Source: Tethya wilhelma (Eukaryota; Porifera; Demospongiae; Tethyida; Tethyidae). From it: a stretch of DNA of 64,000 nt. A program made the translations under genes and the position numbers. Below are positions 48,358 to 61,681 of the stretch, piece by piece. Numbering within the stretch: the stretch's first letter is position 1; every line of letters begins with the position of its first letter. The notes below the pieces were generated by a model. The model did no database searches. It was not told where the DNA came from and worked only from the letters and a program-made list of their open reading frames with translations. Location: NCBI GenBank assembly GCA_964030475.1, contig CAXIPT010000001.1, forward strand, positions 253,533 through 317,532, written 5' to 3'.

Positions 48358-50848
48358 ATCTCATATGAAATGAGTTACATGTAAGATGGTACGTCTTTTG
48401 ACCAACCATCTCCTACAGTTTTTTGAAAACAATTGTCCTAAAAATTTCTTGGCCAGTGAACCCTCTAAGTTTTCTATTGAAAATTCCTCTCTAACAATGG
48501 ACATACTGCGCATAGTAATGAAAATACTTCTGCTCAAAATGGTCACTAATAGCAGGGGTATAACCCCTGCTATATTATCTATGGAATAACTACCAATGAG
48601 GCAGAGGAGACGCCTGCCTCCTCGTCTCTTGCTGGCTACCAAGCTAATGCTAGAGACTTGTCACTAGACACACAATCATATATAATAAGCTCGCTCACAT
48701 ATTAAACTTAGAGATCACAATACACATACACAACTGATGACCATTACCAGAAACATGTGACTACGTCACATGCTACAGAACTAGCTAAAATGAAAGCATG
48801 GTCAATGGCTGTGTGTGCTGTGTCAGTGATCACACACACATATAAGTATTGCTCAAGCCTGTGAATTGAGTCAAATGTGTGTTTTTCTGCATAGCCACAT
48901 AATGATAATATTGAGTCAAAAATGTATTATAAACGGTTTGATTTACAAAACATGAAGTTAAATATAGATAAACTTAAAAACATTTTTTTGATGCAGTCAG
49001 ATCACCAGTGACATAATTTATGTGCATGACCGGGAAGTGTGGAAATGTAAAAATGGCCGCTCATTTGTACTATTAGAAAACGACCTAACTGCAGCACAGA
49101 AAGAGACTAGAGGGACTGATACCGACTTTAACGGAAAGAAATATAAATTCTAAGTCGGACGGCACCACCAACAAAAGCCTGTATGCAAAGGAAGCCCTGA
49201 AAACCCGTGAAAACTTGATAACAAAATGGCGGAAAGATTGGTATTCCATCTTACTTATCTGGTTTTTCTGCCCAACATCATCGGCACACACTCAGTTTTC
49301 CACTCAGCTTAAAGGTTAGTTAATAAACTACACGTATATGTCCAAGAAAGTTCCTTTAGGGTGTGCTAGACAAAAATTTAATATGTACTCATTGTATACT
49401 TGCTGCCTGTACATATTATTGTGTAATTTAGCTCAAAACATCTTAAATACCTTTGAATGCATGATACATCTATCCACAGTTTATTCATTGTCATAATATT
49501 TTAGACCTATTGGATCTGACTTAAGACATGTACTGTAATCATTTTTATGTTGTAAATAAGTAATGTGAAATTGTTTGCATCTTTATATGCAGGTATATGG
49601 ATCATAATAGGACAATGACGAACTTCAAATGCATTATACTACTGTACAAGATGAAGAATTTTTTAATCATTCCTACAGTTTTATTTGCATACAAATAATT
49701 TTTTGTATAATTGTTACACTATAGTTAGAAATAACATAAATATACACCAAAGGAATCACTGTGATTGTCTAGACAAAAATGTACCCAAGGTGAACAGCAG
49801 GGATACCAGCCACTTATTAGTTTAGCAGTTTTTCACTGTATACAGGCTTTATCCAACCAGTAAAAAAAACTTAGGCAATTTAATAACATCTGTAGATTAC
49901 TACTAACTGGTTAGAAGCGCAGTTAGAAGCTAAAGACGCTAGCTAAACAGCGATTTTGGCCACTCTATAAAATTTGAGAATCCGTATATTTTTGTAAAAG
50001 TCCGGACACTTTCTGTGTCACACTAAAATACGTCCGCACATAAATTTAACAGGGGACATAGGACTTCCGGTACACTGGCAATTTGACTGGATGATCTAGG
50101 CTTTCAATCCTCAACCTAACTAGTCTCGCTAGCCAAACTCTCCGCAAAAAATTGGAGAGTCTGGCTAGCGAGACTACAACCTAACCTGATCAGGGTTTCT
50201 GTATACATGATCATCGTAGCCCTGTTGGTATGATGGAGTGCCCGTGAAGATGGAAAGAAAATTGATTGGAACAGCTACGAAGTCAAATTACGTATACCTT
50301 CTCTGGAGTGGACAGTTTGCTCGGGGAGCTGAGGAGACAAGAAGAAACAAAGTCAAAGAATCATTTCTTTGGTGGGAAGCCCATCCAATAGTGAACACTC
50401 ACATAACTACACTGAGGTACACCCCGTGCTCAACAACCACACCACCCTAGCCCTAACAAAATCTGTCTCACCATACTTTACATAAATCTGTACTATTTTT
50501 ATGCGAAGATATACATGTGGGAACTAGTCTGGCTTACCAGACTCTTCGCAAGAGTCTGGTAAGCCAGACTATGTGGGAACAGCTTCTCACAGGGTAGACA
50601 GTATCAACATCCACTTACCAGCAACACTGGCTGGTTTGGATCCATGAGACACACTAGGAGGTGACTGAAAAACAAAGACTCTCTCTGTTCAGGCTCCAGA
50701 CGCTAGGCTGAGGCTCCTGTCAGGTTTCGTATAAACGGCTCAGACCGATGTTTATGCTCCAAATAAAGAGCACCAATCTTCAAGGTAAGTGGTGGGCGTG
50801 GTCACCGTCTGTTGTTGACTTTGCGGTTTATGCAACGCTAAGAGAAAT
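48358..50848. other. no supported gene; two hairpin-forming inverted repeats
   Basis: No coding exon is convincing. Perfect or near-perfect inverted repeats lie at 50122-50178 (TAGTCTCGCTAGCCAAACTC and complement) and 50524-50571 (AGTCTGGCTTACCAGACTC and complement), and a smaller one near 48551-48573. A likely non-coding first exon of the downstream gene ends at the CAAG|GTAAGT donor near 50783. Confidence 0.5.
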
Positions 50849-53800
50849 ATGTCGCAGCAAAGTTTGATAGAAAAGGAGGAGACGTTAGTCGACTTGTTCA
50901 AGTATAAAGAAGATCGTGCTGTCACTGAGAATCAAGCACTTGACCTAGTCTCTCAGTTTCCCAACCCAACAAGAATCAAGAAGATCAAGGACTCAAACGG
51001 CTGGACTCTTCTACACCATGCTTGCTACAATCAATGGTATGAGGTTGCTAGAGTACTAATAACAGAATATAAGTGTGACCTGAATGCCCAAGATCATATA
51101 GACTTGACTCCCTTACACTTGGCTTGTAAACATGGTAGTCTGAAATTGGTTCAACTTCTTTGTAGACAGGGTTGTGATTGTGAAAAAGGGGATAAAGATG
51201 GTTGCACTCCTATGAATTATGCTTGTGCTGAGGGGCATCTTGATGTTGTGAAGTACCTTATGAAAGAATTCAATTGTGATCCATTGCTCACAACCAATAA
51301 ACACGGTACAACTCCATTTTTTCAGGCATGTATGAAAGCCCGTTATAATGTAGTTTCTTTTTTACTCACTACTGGGAAGCTTGATAAGTTGTCTAATGAA
51401 GAGCTTCCAACATTTGATAAAACAATTCAGAGTCTTGTTAGCTACAGAAGAAGGAATCCTTTCCACTCAGCATTCAAGGTGTTTGTGGTTGGAAACCAGT
51501 CGGTAGGTAAGAGTACCCTGGTCAAAGCTCTAGAGAACAGGCTAACTGACACCAGTTTCCTTGGTTCTGTGACTAGTCGTTTTAAAAAAGTGTCTGGAGT
51601 AGAGCTTCAAACAGCTGGCATCATTCCCACTCATATCCACAGTCCACAACTAGGTCATATAATCCTGTATGACTTTGCTGGCCAGTATGAGTACTATTCA
51701 AGCCATGCAGCTTACCTAGAGAGTCTTGTGTCTTCTCCTGGGGTCTTGTTTCTGCTAGTTGTAGACATCAGCAAAGATACAGAGGAGGTTGTACGCTCAC
51801 TCCAGTACTGGAATTCCTTCATAGCTAATCTATGTTATCAATCTATTAGACTAAGTCAAATTGTTGTGATTGGTAGCCATGCTGATGTTGTCAAAAAGCC
51901 TTTGGAAAAGCTTTCTTTTGCTTTTGACAAGCTTGATAGCTCTTTGGTCAGTTCCTTGACGAAAACTGTTGTGATAAACTGCACTCAAGCAGGATCATCT
52001 AGTTTGAACTTCATTAATGACATCATAGCTGCAAGCTCTCAGACCTTCCATAAAGAGTGTGAGGTGGACACACAAGTCCATTTACTCAATGGAGTATTGA
52101 AGCAGCAGTTTGGAGTTGCCACCACATTTCAGAAAGTATCTCAATTCCTTCTGTCTGAGGAAAATAAATCGTTTTGTAAAAACAACCTCTTACCATCTGA
52201 TGATGCCACACTCTCTCAACACCTCACTACTCTGAATGAACATGGCCAGCTCCTGTACTTGAGAAATAATGAAAACATCCATGACAGCTGGGTGATTCTT
52301 GACAAAGAATTGCTTCTTGCTCAAGTCAATGGAACAATCTTTGCTCCACTATATTTCAAGCAGCATCATGACATCTCCGGCAGCACTGGAGTAGTTCCAC
52401 TTTCAGAGATCAAGAAGACCTTTCCTGACTATGATCCAAAAATGATTGTTGGCTTTCTTACACATCTTGAATTCTGCCATCAGATTGGAAAATCTGAAAC
52501 CTCACTGATCAGTAGAGGTCACCTTATGTCCAGTGATATTCAGTCTGAATCATTCTACTTCTTTCCAGCTCTTGTGAGTGAAGAACGATCAGAAGAGAGC
52601 TGTAAGTCTATCGTACAGGCTGGTCACAAATCAGGATGGTGTTTACAACGCACTCAAGAAGATCAATTCTTCACTTCACGATTCCTACATGTGCTTCTCC
52701 TCCAATTAGCATTCCATTTTACCCTTGCTCCCAACTCAGCTGAAAGAGACAAGAATTGTCCAGTTATTCAAAGGCAGTGTAATGTTTGGAAGTCTGGCAT
52801 CCACTGGCTAACCATGGATGGAGTTGAGGCCATTGTAGAAGTTGTGGAACAGTGCACAGCTGTGACAGTGGTGGTCGGGTGCATAGAAGGAGAAGAGATG
52901 GCCAGTGTTCAACTTCGCTCTGATTTGATAAGAACAGTCTTGGAGATGAAAGAAAAGTACTCAGGAGCAGTTGAAGTGAGAGGGTCCATCATCAGTCCTT
53001 CAGAGTTAGACAGTTACCCACTTAAGAATCTAAAAGAGCTAGCTACATTCAGCATTGAGAATATAGCAAAGGCTGTCTCTGAAGAAAGCAAGTTTATTAT
53101 GTGCAGGCAAGTTTGGAAACCGCAAATGATCCACACACCTGACCTTCTTTACTTTGAGCCGTTCTCGTCTCTCAGTGTTGACATTATCAAAGAGTTGTTT
53201 GATGAATCAAATGTAAAGAAAGAATTAGATCCACGATTCCTGCACAAATTTGGTGAAAAAATACAAGATGAACTAAACAAACTCCAACTAGTTCTTCAAG
53301 TTAAGCCCAACGCTTTGAGAGATGCAGTTGCCAGTTCTCCTCCCTCTGTTCGTGATGATCCTGCCCATCACTGTTATCTAGTGTTGAAGATTTGGAAGGA
53401 ACAAGGCCATCATAGCTATGGTGATCTCAGGTCAGCCCTGAGCAAGTTCAGTGTGTTCTGTGGGAGAAACCCACTGGTGAGTTAATTGCTACAATTGTTA
53501 ATACCCTATTAAATTTTATGGTAATGTAGTATAGTGTGACCACAATGTTGACCTGCATGTTTAAGCATGTGATGAGCTTTATGTGATTGGGTCTATTGTG
53601 CAGGTGTTGGCTGGTGTCTCTGAACAGGTGACAGTTGGTGAACCATGGCAGTCACCAGTTGATGAGAGTGATTCTGAAGCAGCTCATGACCACTTGCAAA
53701 CAGTTACACCTCAAACCAAGATAGCACCACTTTTAGCACAAGGTAAGGAGGAGGCTGACATACTGTCATTGATATGCAAACACTTGTACATGTTGTTACC

Positions 53801-54458
53801 ATAGCAACATACTTGTTTAGCTCTGCTATTACCCCTAACACATTCACTGATGCAGTTGCATGTGTGATCTGTTGTGGATGCATACATATATACTACTGGG
53901 TTTTAGTATTTGATATGCAGTTGCTATGTTTTGTTTCTTCTCCCCAGCTGATAGACCCTCACTGAAAGACCTTTACCTCTTGACATGTCGAGATGGGAGG
54001 AGACTGAGAATCATTGACTCCGTAGCTGCAGATTGGAAGCATCTTGCTGTATCCCTTGGCTTTGAGGGACATACTATAGAGCATATAGAGAGGGAATCAT
54101 ACTATAATCCTAAAGAAGCTTGTTTTCAGGTGTTTACCAAGTGGCTGGATGGTGGTGATGGTCTGTGTGAACCAGTGACTTGGACTACACTCGTACAGTG
54201 TCTGATAGATACTGGATTGGTGGACATTGCTGAACAGTTGGAAGAAATTCTCAGTAAGTATAACCACTAGTATACATGACATTGTGTAGCTATGTGTTAT
54301 ACAGCTGCTATATATATAGAGTACATCCAATTGCATGGTATAATACTCTCTGCCCTTATCATGTAGGAGATAGCAGCAGCAGGAATTCTCCAGATCATAC
54401 TGAGCCCTCCAATCCCTTCATCCAAACTTTGGATACACCTGATACTAATGCAAGTTAA
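50849..54458 (+). CDS. ankyrin-Roc-COR-Death domain protein (Roco family)
   Basis: Roco proteins (LRRK, DAPK1 types) are scaffold GTPases; with ankyrin and Death domains they act in death and stress signalling. Exons 50849-53476, 53604-53742, 53948-54253 and 54367-54458 join in phase to 1,054 aa. Residues about 45-190 are four ankyrin repeats (GWTLLHHACYN, TPLHLACKHG). Roc follows at about 205-390 with P-loop GNQSVGKST, switch II DFAGQYEYY and a G4-like GSHAD. A COR-type winged-helix region follows (ATLSQHLTTLNEHGQLLYL, VGFLTHLEFCHQIG). Near residues 820-876 is the C-terminal half of a Death fold (ILKIWKEQG-like, LRSALSKF), and at about 925-1020 a full Death domain (ADWKHLAVSLGF, ... WLDGGDG ... 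TWTTLVQCLIDTGLVDIA). No signal peptide, so cytosolic. The stop at 54458 may be bypassed by a GC donor at 54450, joining the subtilisin exon at 54573. Confidence 0.88.
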
Positions 54459-54572
54459 TTAGTAATTTTCCCACCTGATTTCACTGTCACAGTGGTGCCT
54501 ATCACTGAAAATTCTTATTTGTTACTGAATCTGAATTGTGTTTTACTGGTATGGACATCACTATTTGTACAG

Positions 54573-57500
54573 GAATCATCTTTGAAACTCTTTAGTGATT
54601 TCCAAAGAGCCTCTCCTCTTACAATATCAGGAATTGATACTTCTGCTCCTGCAATTTGGCAACTGGACAAAATCCACGACAAACTGAATGGAGAAGGCAT
54701 TGTAATAGCTATATTAGACAATGGCGTCAACTACTCACATAAAGCATTCACAAGGGCCTTTGCTGAAGGACGATTACGAGGGCGTAGATACCTTGAAAAG
54801 GAAGGAGAGACCACTGGTGAATGGGGTGCACCGGAGAGTGGTAGTGACACAGCTAGCCAAGGAACAATGGCTGCTTTTATTGCTGGAGGAGAGCCATTTG
54901 GTAGTGTCAAGAGTGGAGGGGTTGCCCCTAAATCAACTCTATGGATTTGTTCAGTTGGAAAGGGATACAATGAAGTGTCTATCATTAATTCTCTAACTGA
55001 TCTCATTGAAAAGAAGAAGAGCAACCATAAGTTTGCACCTGATGTGATTTTAATGTCGTTTGGCTTCAAGTACACCCCTGGCGAAATAAAATGGAATATA
55101 ATTGCAAGCCATATCCAGACTCTTAAGCAACTGGGAGTTGTCATGGTAGCTGCTGCTGGTAACTATGGGGTGTTCCAAGGAGGTGTTCAATTTCCAGCAG
55201 GTGAACCAGAGGTGATTTGTGTCGGAGCTCACAATCAAGCAGGAAAAGTAATGGACCTCAATCCTCCAGAGGATCGCCTCGATTGCTTTGCCCCTGGAGG
55301 AGCTGTATCCCACCCAGATGCAACTGGTAGTATATCATCGCTCACTAGTATGGGCACTTCTTGTGCTGCTCCAGCCATCGCTGGGCTGATAGCTCTGTTG
55401 CTTCAATTCTCTGAGAAGTATGTGACAAATGAAGCAGAGAAGAAGGAATATCGAGATCCTGGCTTCTTGAAACTGCTTCTCAAAGATAAACTTAGAAAGA
55501 GAGGCGACTGCATTGTGCTTGATCCAGTGAAATACTTTGAGAAAGAGATTACTATATTTGAGCGTGATCAGCTGCTGGACATGGCATGTACGTGCGTGCA
55601 TGGGTATATTCATTGCATAATTCTCACATGTGCATTAATTAATATCAGTGAGCTAGTCATAGCAGATAAATTCTTAGGAATATAAGACGTTCTGGTCTGT
55701 GGACCTTCATCAGTTATGACTGAATAGTGTGCACTCCAGAACCTAAAAGTTATATTATATTTCTGTTGACAATATATTATGTAGTGTACACATACATGTG
55801 CCGCATACAATGCTAGTATACATTATCATCTTGCACTATTTTCTTAAGACTGAAAACATCCAAACACACGAGGCTTAAGGGTCCCACAATTAAATCTTGT
55901 TGAGCACACAAACGATGACTATTTAATTTTTGTTACTTTTTCTATGTATATATAGTCATGATTGAACTCTCTGAGAGTCCACAAGGACAAGAAATAGAAT
56001 TTGGTCGCAAAGTATCTTTCTCTATTACTGCCAGTGGAAATGGAACCAAACTCTCATACCGGTGGCAAAAGGATGATGAAGATATCACCTTCAAAAGTCA
56101 TCCATGTTGTGAAGGAGCTACTACCTCTTCTCTCTCCATTGTGTGTGCATTGCCTTCTTATGAAGGAGAGTACAAGTGCTTAGTTAGCAATGGGCAAATA
56201 CAAGTTGAGTCACAAACAGCACAGTTACAAGTTAGGAGAATGTGTAAGTGTGTGTGCGTGCATGCGTGCGTTTATATTGTGTGTGCATGTTGCCTGTGCG
56301 TGTGTGTTTGTATTTGAGAAAAGAGTTGTTGGGAAGGATCTTGTCGATTGAACCTTTGAGTGGTTCCTAGGGCCCAAATGCTCTTAAAATAGAGGGATAC
56401 AACAGTGAAAGAACCATTCACCATGGACCAATTACTTTAAGTAACGATTATGAAATGATTATTATGCATACTAGATAGTTTGTTCATAGCCTGGTTTGAA
56501 AGTTCATGGCCTGCATGTGTTGTCTGGTCATCAGGAGAGTTCATTAACCAATCATTGCTGTACTACTAGTTTCAGTTCTTTTTAAACTCCCTACCAGTAG
56601 GAGTAGGTGTAAAACCTCGACCATGGACTGTATACTGGACTGTGGACTACACTGTTTGATGTTCTGACATCAGAATATACAACCATAGATAATTTAAACT
56701 ATACTACCAGTTTGTGATACAGCCAATTTGTTACTGCACTCATGGCAAAAAAAGCTTGCAAGGGACACTGAATCTGACCATAACCAAATGCATAAATTAA
56801 GCTCGAGCCAAACCATATCAGAGAGAGAGAGAGAGAGAGAGTTTATATATGTAAACGTATAGAGGGATTCCAAACTATTAGCCAAATAGTGCTTCAGACT
56901 TTGACCACGCCTCTTGTAGGCAATTGCATTGCCCTATGTTCCACGTATAAATGAACGATTTTGCTGTGGTATTAATTATGACTTCAATTACTTTCATGTT
57001 GATTGGCTTACTGTTTTGCGAAATCCCCTCTATATACGACCATGACAACAGACTGACAAGGGTTCTAATTAGCCTCATTCCCAGGCTCCTCCCTTGCGTA
57101 TATTTTCTTCGAAAATAAGGAGAGAGAAAGCTTGGTACAAATTATCATGTGAGTGACGCAAGGTAGACGTGAAGGTAGACGTGGCCTATACGTCAGCAAT
57201 TTTTTTTATCTCAGTTTATGCCCACTTTGTTTTTTCACTCTTGTAAAGCCTTTGTTTAGCCTTGGTAAGGGAGCTAGCTGTAGATGCTACATTATTATGA
57301 CCTATTATTGCTATTTTGTTGAAACTCACCCTGCATTGACCAAAATTTTTTCGTATCCAGAAATCGCCCATCGTTCTTTAGAGCACAAACGGTTACAACA
57401 CGCTGTCAAAGCATCTTTCATAGTTGAGCGATAGCTAAAACAATTTCTCAGATTGTAGATAACAAGAACTGAAGCCTATCTGTTGTTCTTTTCGACTCTT

Positions 57501-60500
57501 GGGCTTCTAAGAGCAAGAAAGCTAGCTCCCGGAAACACACGGTAAAAGACTTGTGTAATTGTTCATTAAAAACACTGAAGTGCGTTATTGATTGCATCAC
57601 TCACATGATAAAATGTACCAGGCTCTCTCTCTCCATATTTTCAAAGAAAATATACGCGAGAGAGGAGCCTGTGAACGAGACTAGGTTCTCATAACTTCTT
57701 ATTTTGGTGTAGCACACAACAACTCAACATTTCAGTTAACCACACATCTCCTCTAAGTACACACACACACTGATTAACAAATTAATTACTGTCTAAGTTC
57801 CACATACAAAGTACAATATTACTTACGTTCATTACAATTATGACTATAGCTCATGAACTTTTCATTCAATATTATAATATTACAGCTGACGAAAAACTGA
57901 GTGTTGAGGAACTTGAACTTCTCTCAAACATACTACAATATGAAAATGTATACAGCCAACTTGAGGACCTTGGAATTGATTTAAACGATGAAAATATCAC
58001 ACTAGAAGAATTGCGGAATGTTCTTACCTCCCTTACCTCCCTGGATGTAACTGAGGATATTATTGAAAAACTCATTTCAGGTAACGTATAGCTAGAATAT
58101 TTCAAGGAATAAAATTTTGCGGAAAGGTGATCGCCAAACTTTTCGCCATTTAATTTTCGAGGATTGAGCAGTCGCACCCATATATTACAATGCGATCCAC
58201 CAAATCCCCATGCACAAAATTTGTTAGGTAAAGGGTCATCACATGTACAAATAGGGTTTTGAGCACGCACATGTGTACAAAGTTAGCTTTGGCCATCCAA
58301 CTGAAGCTGGAGTGGCTTAGCAGGTTATATGGAGCCTGGAAAATGAACTGCATGCCAGCAAGAGTTTATTGTAAGAAAAAAGCCAGAATGGATCTCAACA
58401 TGTTTTTACAAGGAAAATTTTACTTGTGAATTTCTATTTAAGACGAAAATGTGGAAAATTTCCCACAATAATTATGGTATTGTAGTTGATGATACAGGTA
58501 GTGCTTGCAGTTTATGAGAGAATTAGTATATATTACATTATTAATACATGTTTTTTGCTTACAAGTATAACCACTTCATTAAGTCTAACATTTTGTTGAA
58601 GATGTTTACTTTAGTATGGTTCAGGACTGCTAAACATTTTGCCCCCAGCTCTGTGTATGTGTGGTCATTTAGATCCGATGTTTTTATGGAATTTTATAGA
58701 GTGTCATAATACATGATGCCAGGTTTCTTTCAGAAAAAGGTGATGCCAGTACTCAAAGCGAGATTGTATTAATCAGTTTAAATAATCATAATAGACAAAC
58801 TTCTCATGCAGACCTAGCTTCATTACTTCTTGCATTGTGTTTTTTCACTAACTGAAAATCCCTCCAAAAATGCTTACTTAAAATTGATCTGCATAAAGCC
58901 AGCTAGCGCACTGTACCCCGAAGTAGGCATGCATTTTCAGCTTTCGATATGATTATCGATTTTGATTACACAAAGCAAATAGAGCTTTTTTTGCATATGG
59001 TAATGTCAAGTATACTGACTTGAGGATGTATGTATTAATCTAGCCTTAGTATATAGAAAAGAAGTAAGTATAGGATGAAACAAATGATTGAAATAGCCAA
59101 AGAAGATGTGTATGCCTGTTAAAGATTACTTTCTTATTACAAATAAAGAACTTTAGCTATACTTCTTTTCTGCATGGCTGTTTTTTTTTTCTGTGTTACA
59201 TGTCATTACTTCCATGTGCTTGGGTATACAACTTGGTGAGCATAATGATATAAGTGGATATATATACTAATATCAATTAAGTTAGAGTTACAAAGATGAG
59301 GGAGGGTGCATGAGAAGTATAAGGAAATGGTATACTATTAGGTGCATGCATGGAATGTGTTAGAAAGCTAGGATATACTTCACAAAGTTTCCTACTGAAA
59401 TCTAGAAGCCATGCCAACCAGCGGTGATTTCTATTCTGTAGACTATAAATTATGCAGGCAAGCTAAGAAAAGCATATGGAATATACAGTACTTGTTTTTT
59501 GTCTCAAGAATTTCCTTGAGCCAGGAAAGTTTGTTCCCCATTGTATCACTGGTCACTATATCGTGGGCGTAGATTTCCACTTCTGCACTAATAACTAGTA
59601 TGATGATACTCAAATGAGTCCCATGGCATTCGTTTATAAGGCTGAGTATAAGGAATTTAATTAGGCCATGCAAAATTGGATGCATTCCATTACATCCATT
59701 TCTAATGTATTATGGTTTCTATATATAATTTCTTGTGGAAAAAGTAATGCAATCTTTTTTGTGCCACATAATTTTAGAACAGACAGTCACACTTAGATTT
59801 ATAGTTGTCACTGCATGCCTATATTATACAGAGTTTGAAAATCTCAAGCACTTCCAAGCATATCAACAAAGTCTGAAACAAGGTGTTAATGTATCAATAA
59901 GGTACTTAAAGTTCCTTTTCTCTGGTCCTCCACGAGTTGGTAAAACATCAGCAAGACGCCGCCTTGTTGGAGAAATTTTAAACCTTGAAACAGCAAGACA
60001 ATACATCAGAGAACTAGCATTAGCTGAAAGACTAAACCCTAAAACTGTCTCAGAGGAGAATGTAGTCAGTCCAAGCACTGGAGCAGCAGAGAGTAGTCAC
60101 ATCATAGTTCAACTTGACGAAGAGAGACTTGAATCAAGTACTGCTATGGTGGTGGCTGCAGAAAACAAGCCCTACAAGTGGACCACTGTCACAAACTTTG
60201 ACAAAAGTGGAGAAATTAATTTGGATGATGAATTAGTTCTGCTTTACAAGTTCATACATGGTGCAATGGAGGAGCTAAAATCAGAAAAGAATCTACCAAC
60301 ACCAATTGAAATTGAATCAGATGCCAGTAAACAAACACCTAAGTCTGAATCTCATGATGATGAACCTCAATCTAGTACTCCCTCAACAGTTGCTGTTGCT
60401 GCTAAAATTGATGTCACAAATCCTCCAACTAAGCCTGATACAGAATCTTTGAGTGATACCCCTCAATTAGTCAGTTCATCGACAGATGTTGTAGCTTCAC

Positions 60501-61680
60501 TTAATGATGATCATGATCGTCACTATGATAGTGAAGTAGAGCCAGCCTCTAAAGTACCAGTACTTGAATCACCTCCAACTGAAAAAAAAGTCAACATTGT
60601 TATATCCAGTGAAAAAACACAGCATTCTACGCCATCTTTACCTAGTCAACAAGATCCAAGTTGGAAAAAAATTAATGCACAATTGTTTGCTGCCTTCAAT
60701 AATGTTCTGAAATCTAAAGATCCTAGTAAACATCTAGATGAATTGCTGAAAGGAACATCCTTACTCAACATGATAGATGTTGGTGGTCAGCCTGCGTTTT
60801 TGGAAATGCTTCCTGTATTGACAGTTGGACCAGCAATGTACCTTGTGTTCATAAATCTGATTCAAGAACTCAAACGCAGATATGATGTACGATACACAAC
60901 AGATAACAAGGATATTTTACTACATGAATCTTCTTATACGATTCAAGAGGTCATCTTTCAGATCCTCTCAAGCATTGTCCCTTTCTCTCACATTGAAGAT
61001 AATAACAAAAGATTCTCTGGTAGTTCTTCCCAAGCTGTTCTTATTGTTGGCACACACAAAGACAAGTTAGGCCAAGTTTCTGTTGCTGATAGAGATAAAG
61101 CTATTCAGTGGGAGCTAAAGCAAGTGTTGCGGTCTGATGCATGTAAAACAATCTTATGCCGAGCCTCTGATGAAAGCCTTGTATTGGCTCTTGACAATGA
61201 GACTGGTGATGAACAGGAGGTGGTAGAATTACGTAAACGATTGGAAGAGATTATTGAAAACAAGTTTCCTAAACATGAAGTTCCTGCTGCTTGGTTAATG
61301 TTCAATATTTTCCTTCGAAAGCTAGCACATCATGAAAGTTCTTCTTCAGATACTGAAGATGTATCTTCTGACTCCAAACCTGTTCGTGTTATAAGTCGAG
61401 CTCAGTGTGATGACATTGCAAGCAAGCTCAATGTTACTGATATTAACTCTGCTCTGTGGTTCTTCCACCACATTGTGGGAAGCTTAATGTACTTCCCAAG
61501 TGTCCCAGAGTTGAAGTATATAGTCATTTGTGACCCACAAGTTGTCTTTGACAGTGTTACAACATTAATAATTAAAACATTCAGCAATGATGATCCTGCA
61601 AGCAAAAGATTTAGGCAAACAGGTCAGTTTAGCTTTGAAAATATCGAAAAAGCTTTTAGTGGAAATGATGATGGACTTCC
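54573..61680 (+). CDS. subtilisin-fold, Ig and Roc-type GTPase protein
   Basis: Exons 54573-55587, 55956-56243, 57886-58080 and 59832-61680 are phase-compatible. Exon 1 is a peptidase S8 fold: ILDNGVNYSHKAF carries Asp49, AAAGNYG Asn197 and SMGTSCAAPAIAG Ser263 (numbered from 54573). The Asn-Ser spacing of 66 equals subtilisin's, but the GHGTH motif reads SQGTM, so His is Gln96 and activity is doubtful. Exon 2 is an Ig domain (YRWQKDDEDI ... EGEYKCLVSNG). Exon 3 is a 65-residue acidic helical segment. Exon 4 has P-loop GPPRVGKTS, a long Ser/Pro/Glu insert, switch-like MIDVGGQPAFLEMLP, G4-like VGTHKDKL and a COR-like SALWFFHHIVGSLMYFP block, and runs into the N at 61681. The start is either ATG 54492, whose LLLNLNCVLLVW could be a signal sequence, or splicing from the preceding gene through GC donor 54450 (phase fits). 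Confidence 0.75.
57069..57685. mobile_element. 617-bp TIR element, CCCAGGCTC family, in an intron
   Basis: The left end (TAGCCTCATTCCCAGGCTCC through GCGTATATTTTCTTCGAAAA) is repeated inverted at 57620-57685. It lies in the 56244-57885 intron of the subtilisin-Ig-Roc gene. It shares terminal sequence with 27486-27755. Confidence 0.75.
58081..59831. other. large intron of the subtilisin-Ig-Roc gene
   Basis: 1.75 kb of AT-rich sequence without a recognisable exon. A patch rich in AATTTTCG-type motifs (about 58095-58345) resembles the dispersed AT-rich elements elsewhere in the window. Confidence 0.5.
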
Positions 61681-61681
61681 N

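Noticed and set aside
49228..49314. Short plus-strand frame MAERLVFHLTYLVFLPNIIG, signal-peptide-like
   Set aside because: It stops after 28 codons before the nearest donor, and no continuing exon is recognisable.
54492..54572. ATG 54492 with a hydrophobic leader as a firm start of the subtilisin gene
   Set aside because: It crosses a good acceptor (TGTACAG at 54572) and lies in what looks like an intron; kept only as an alternative start.
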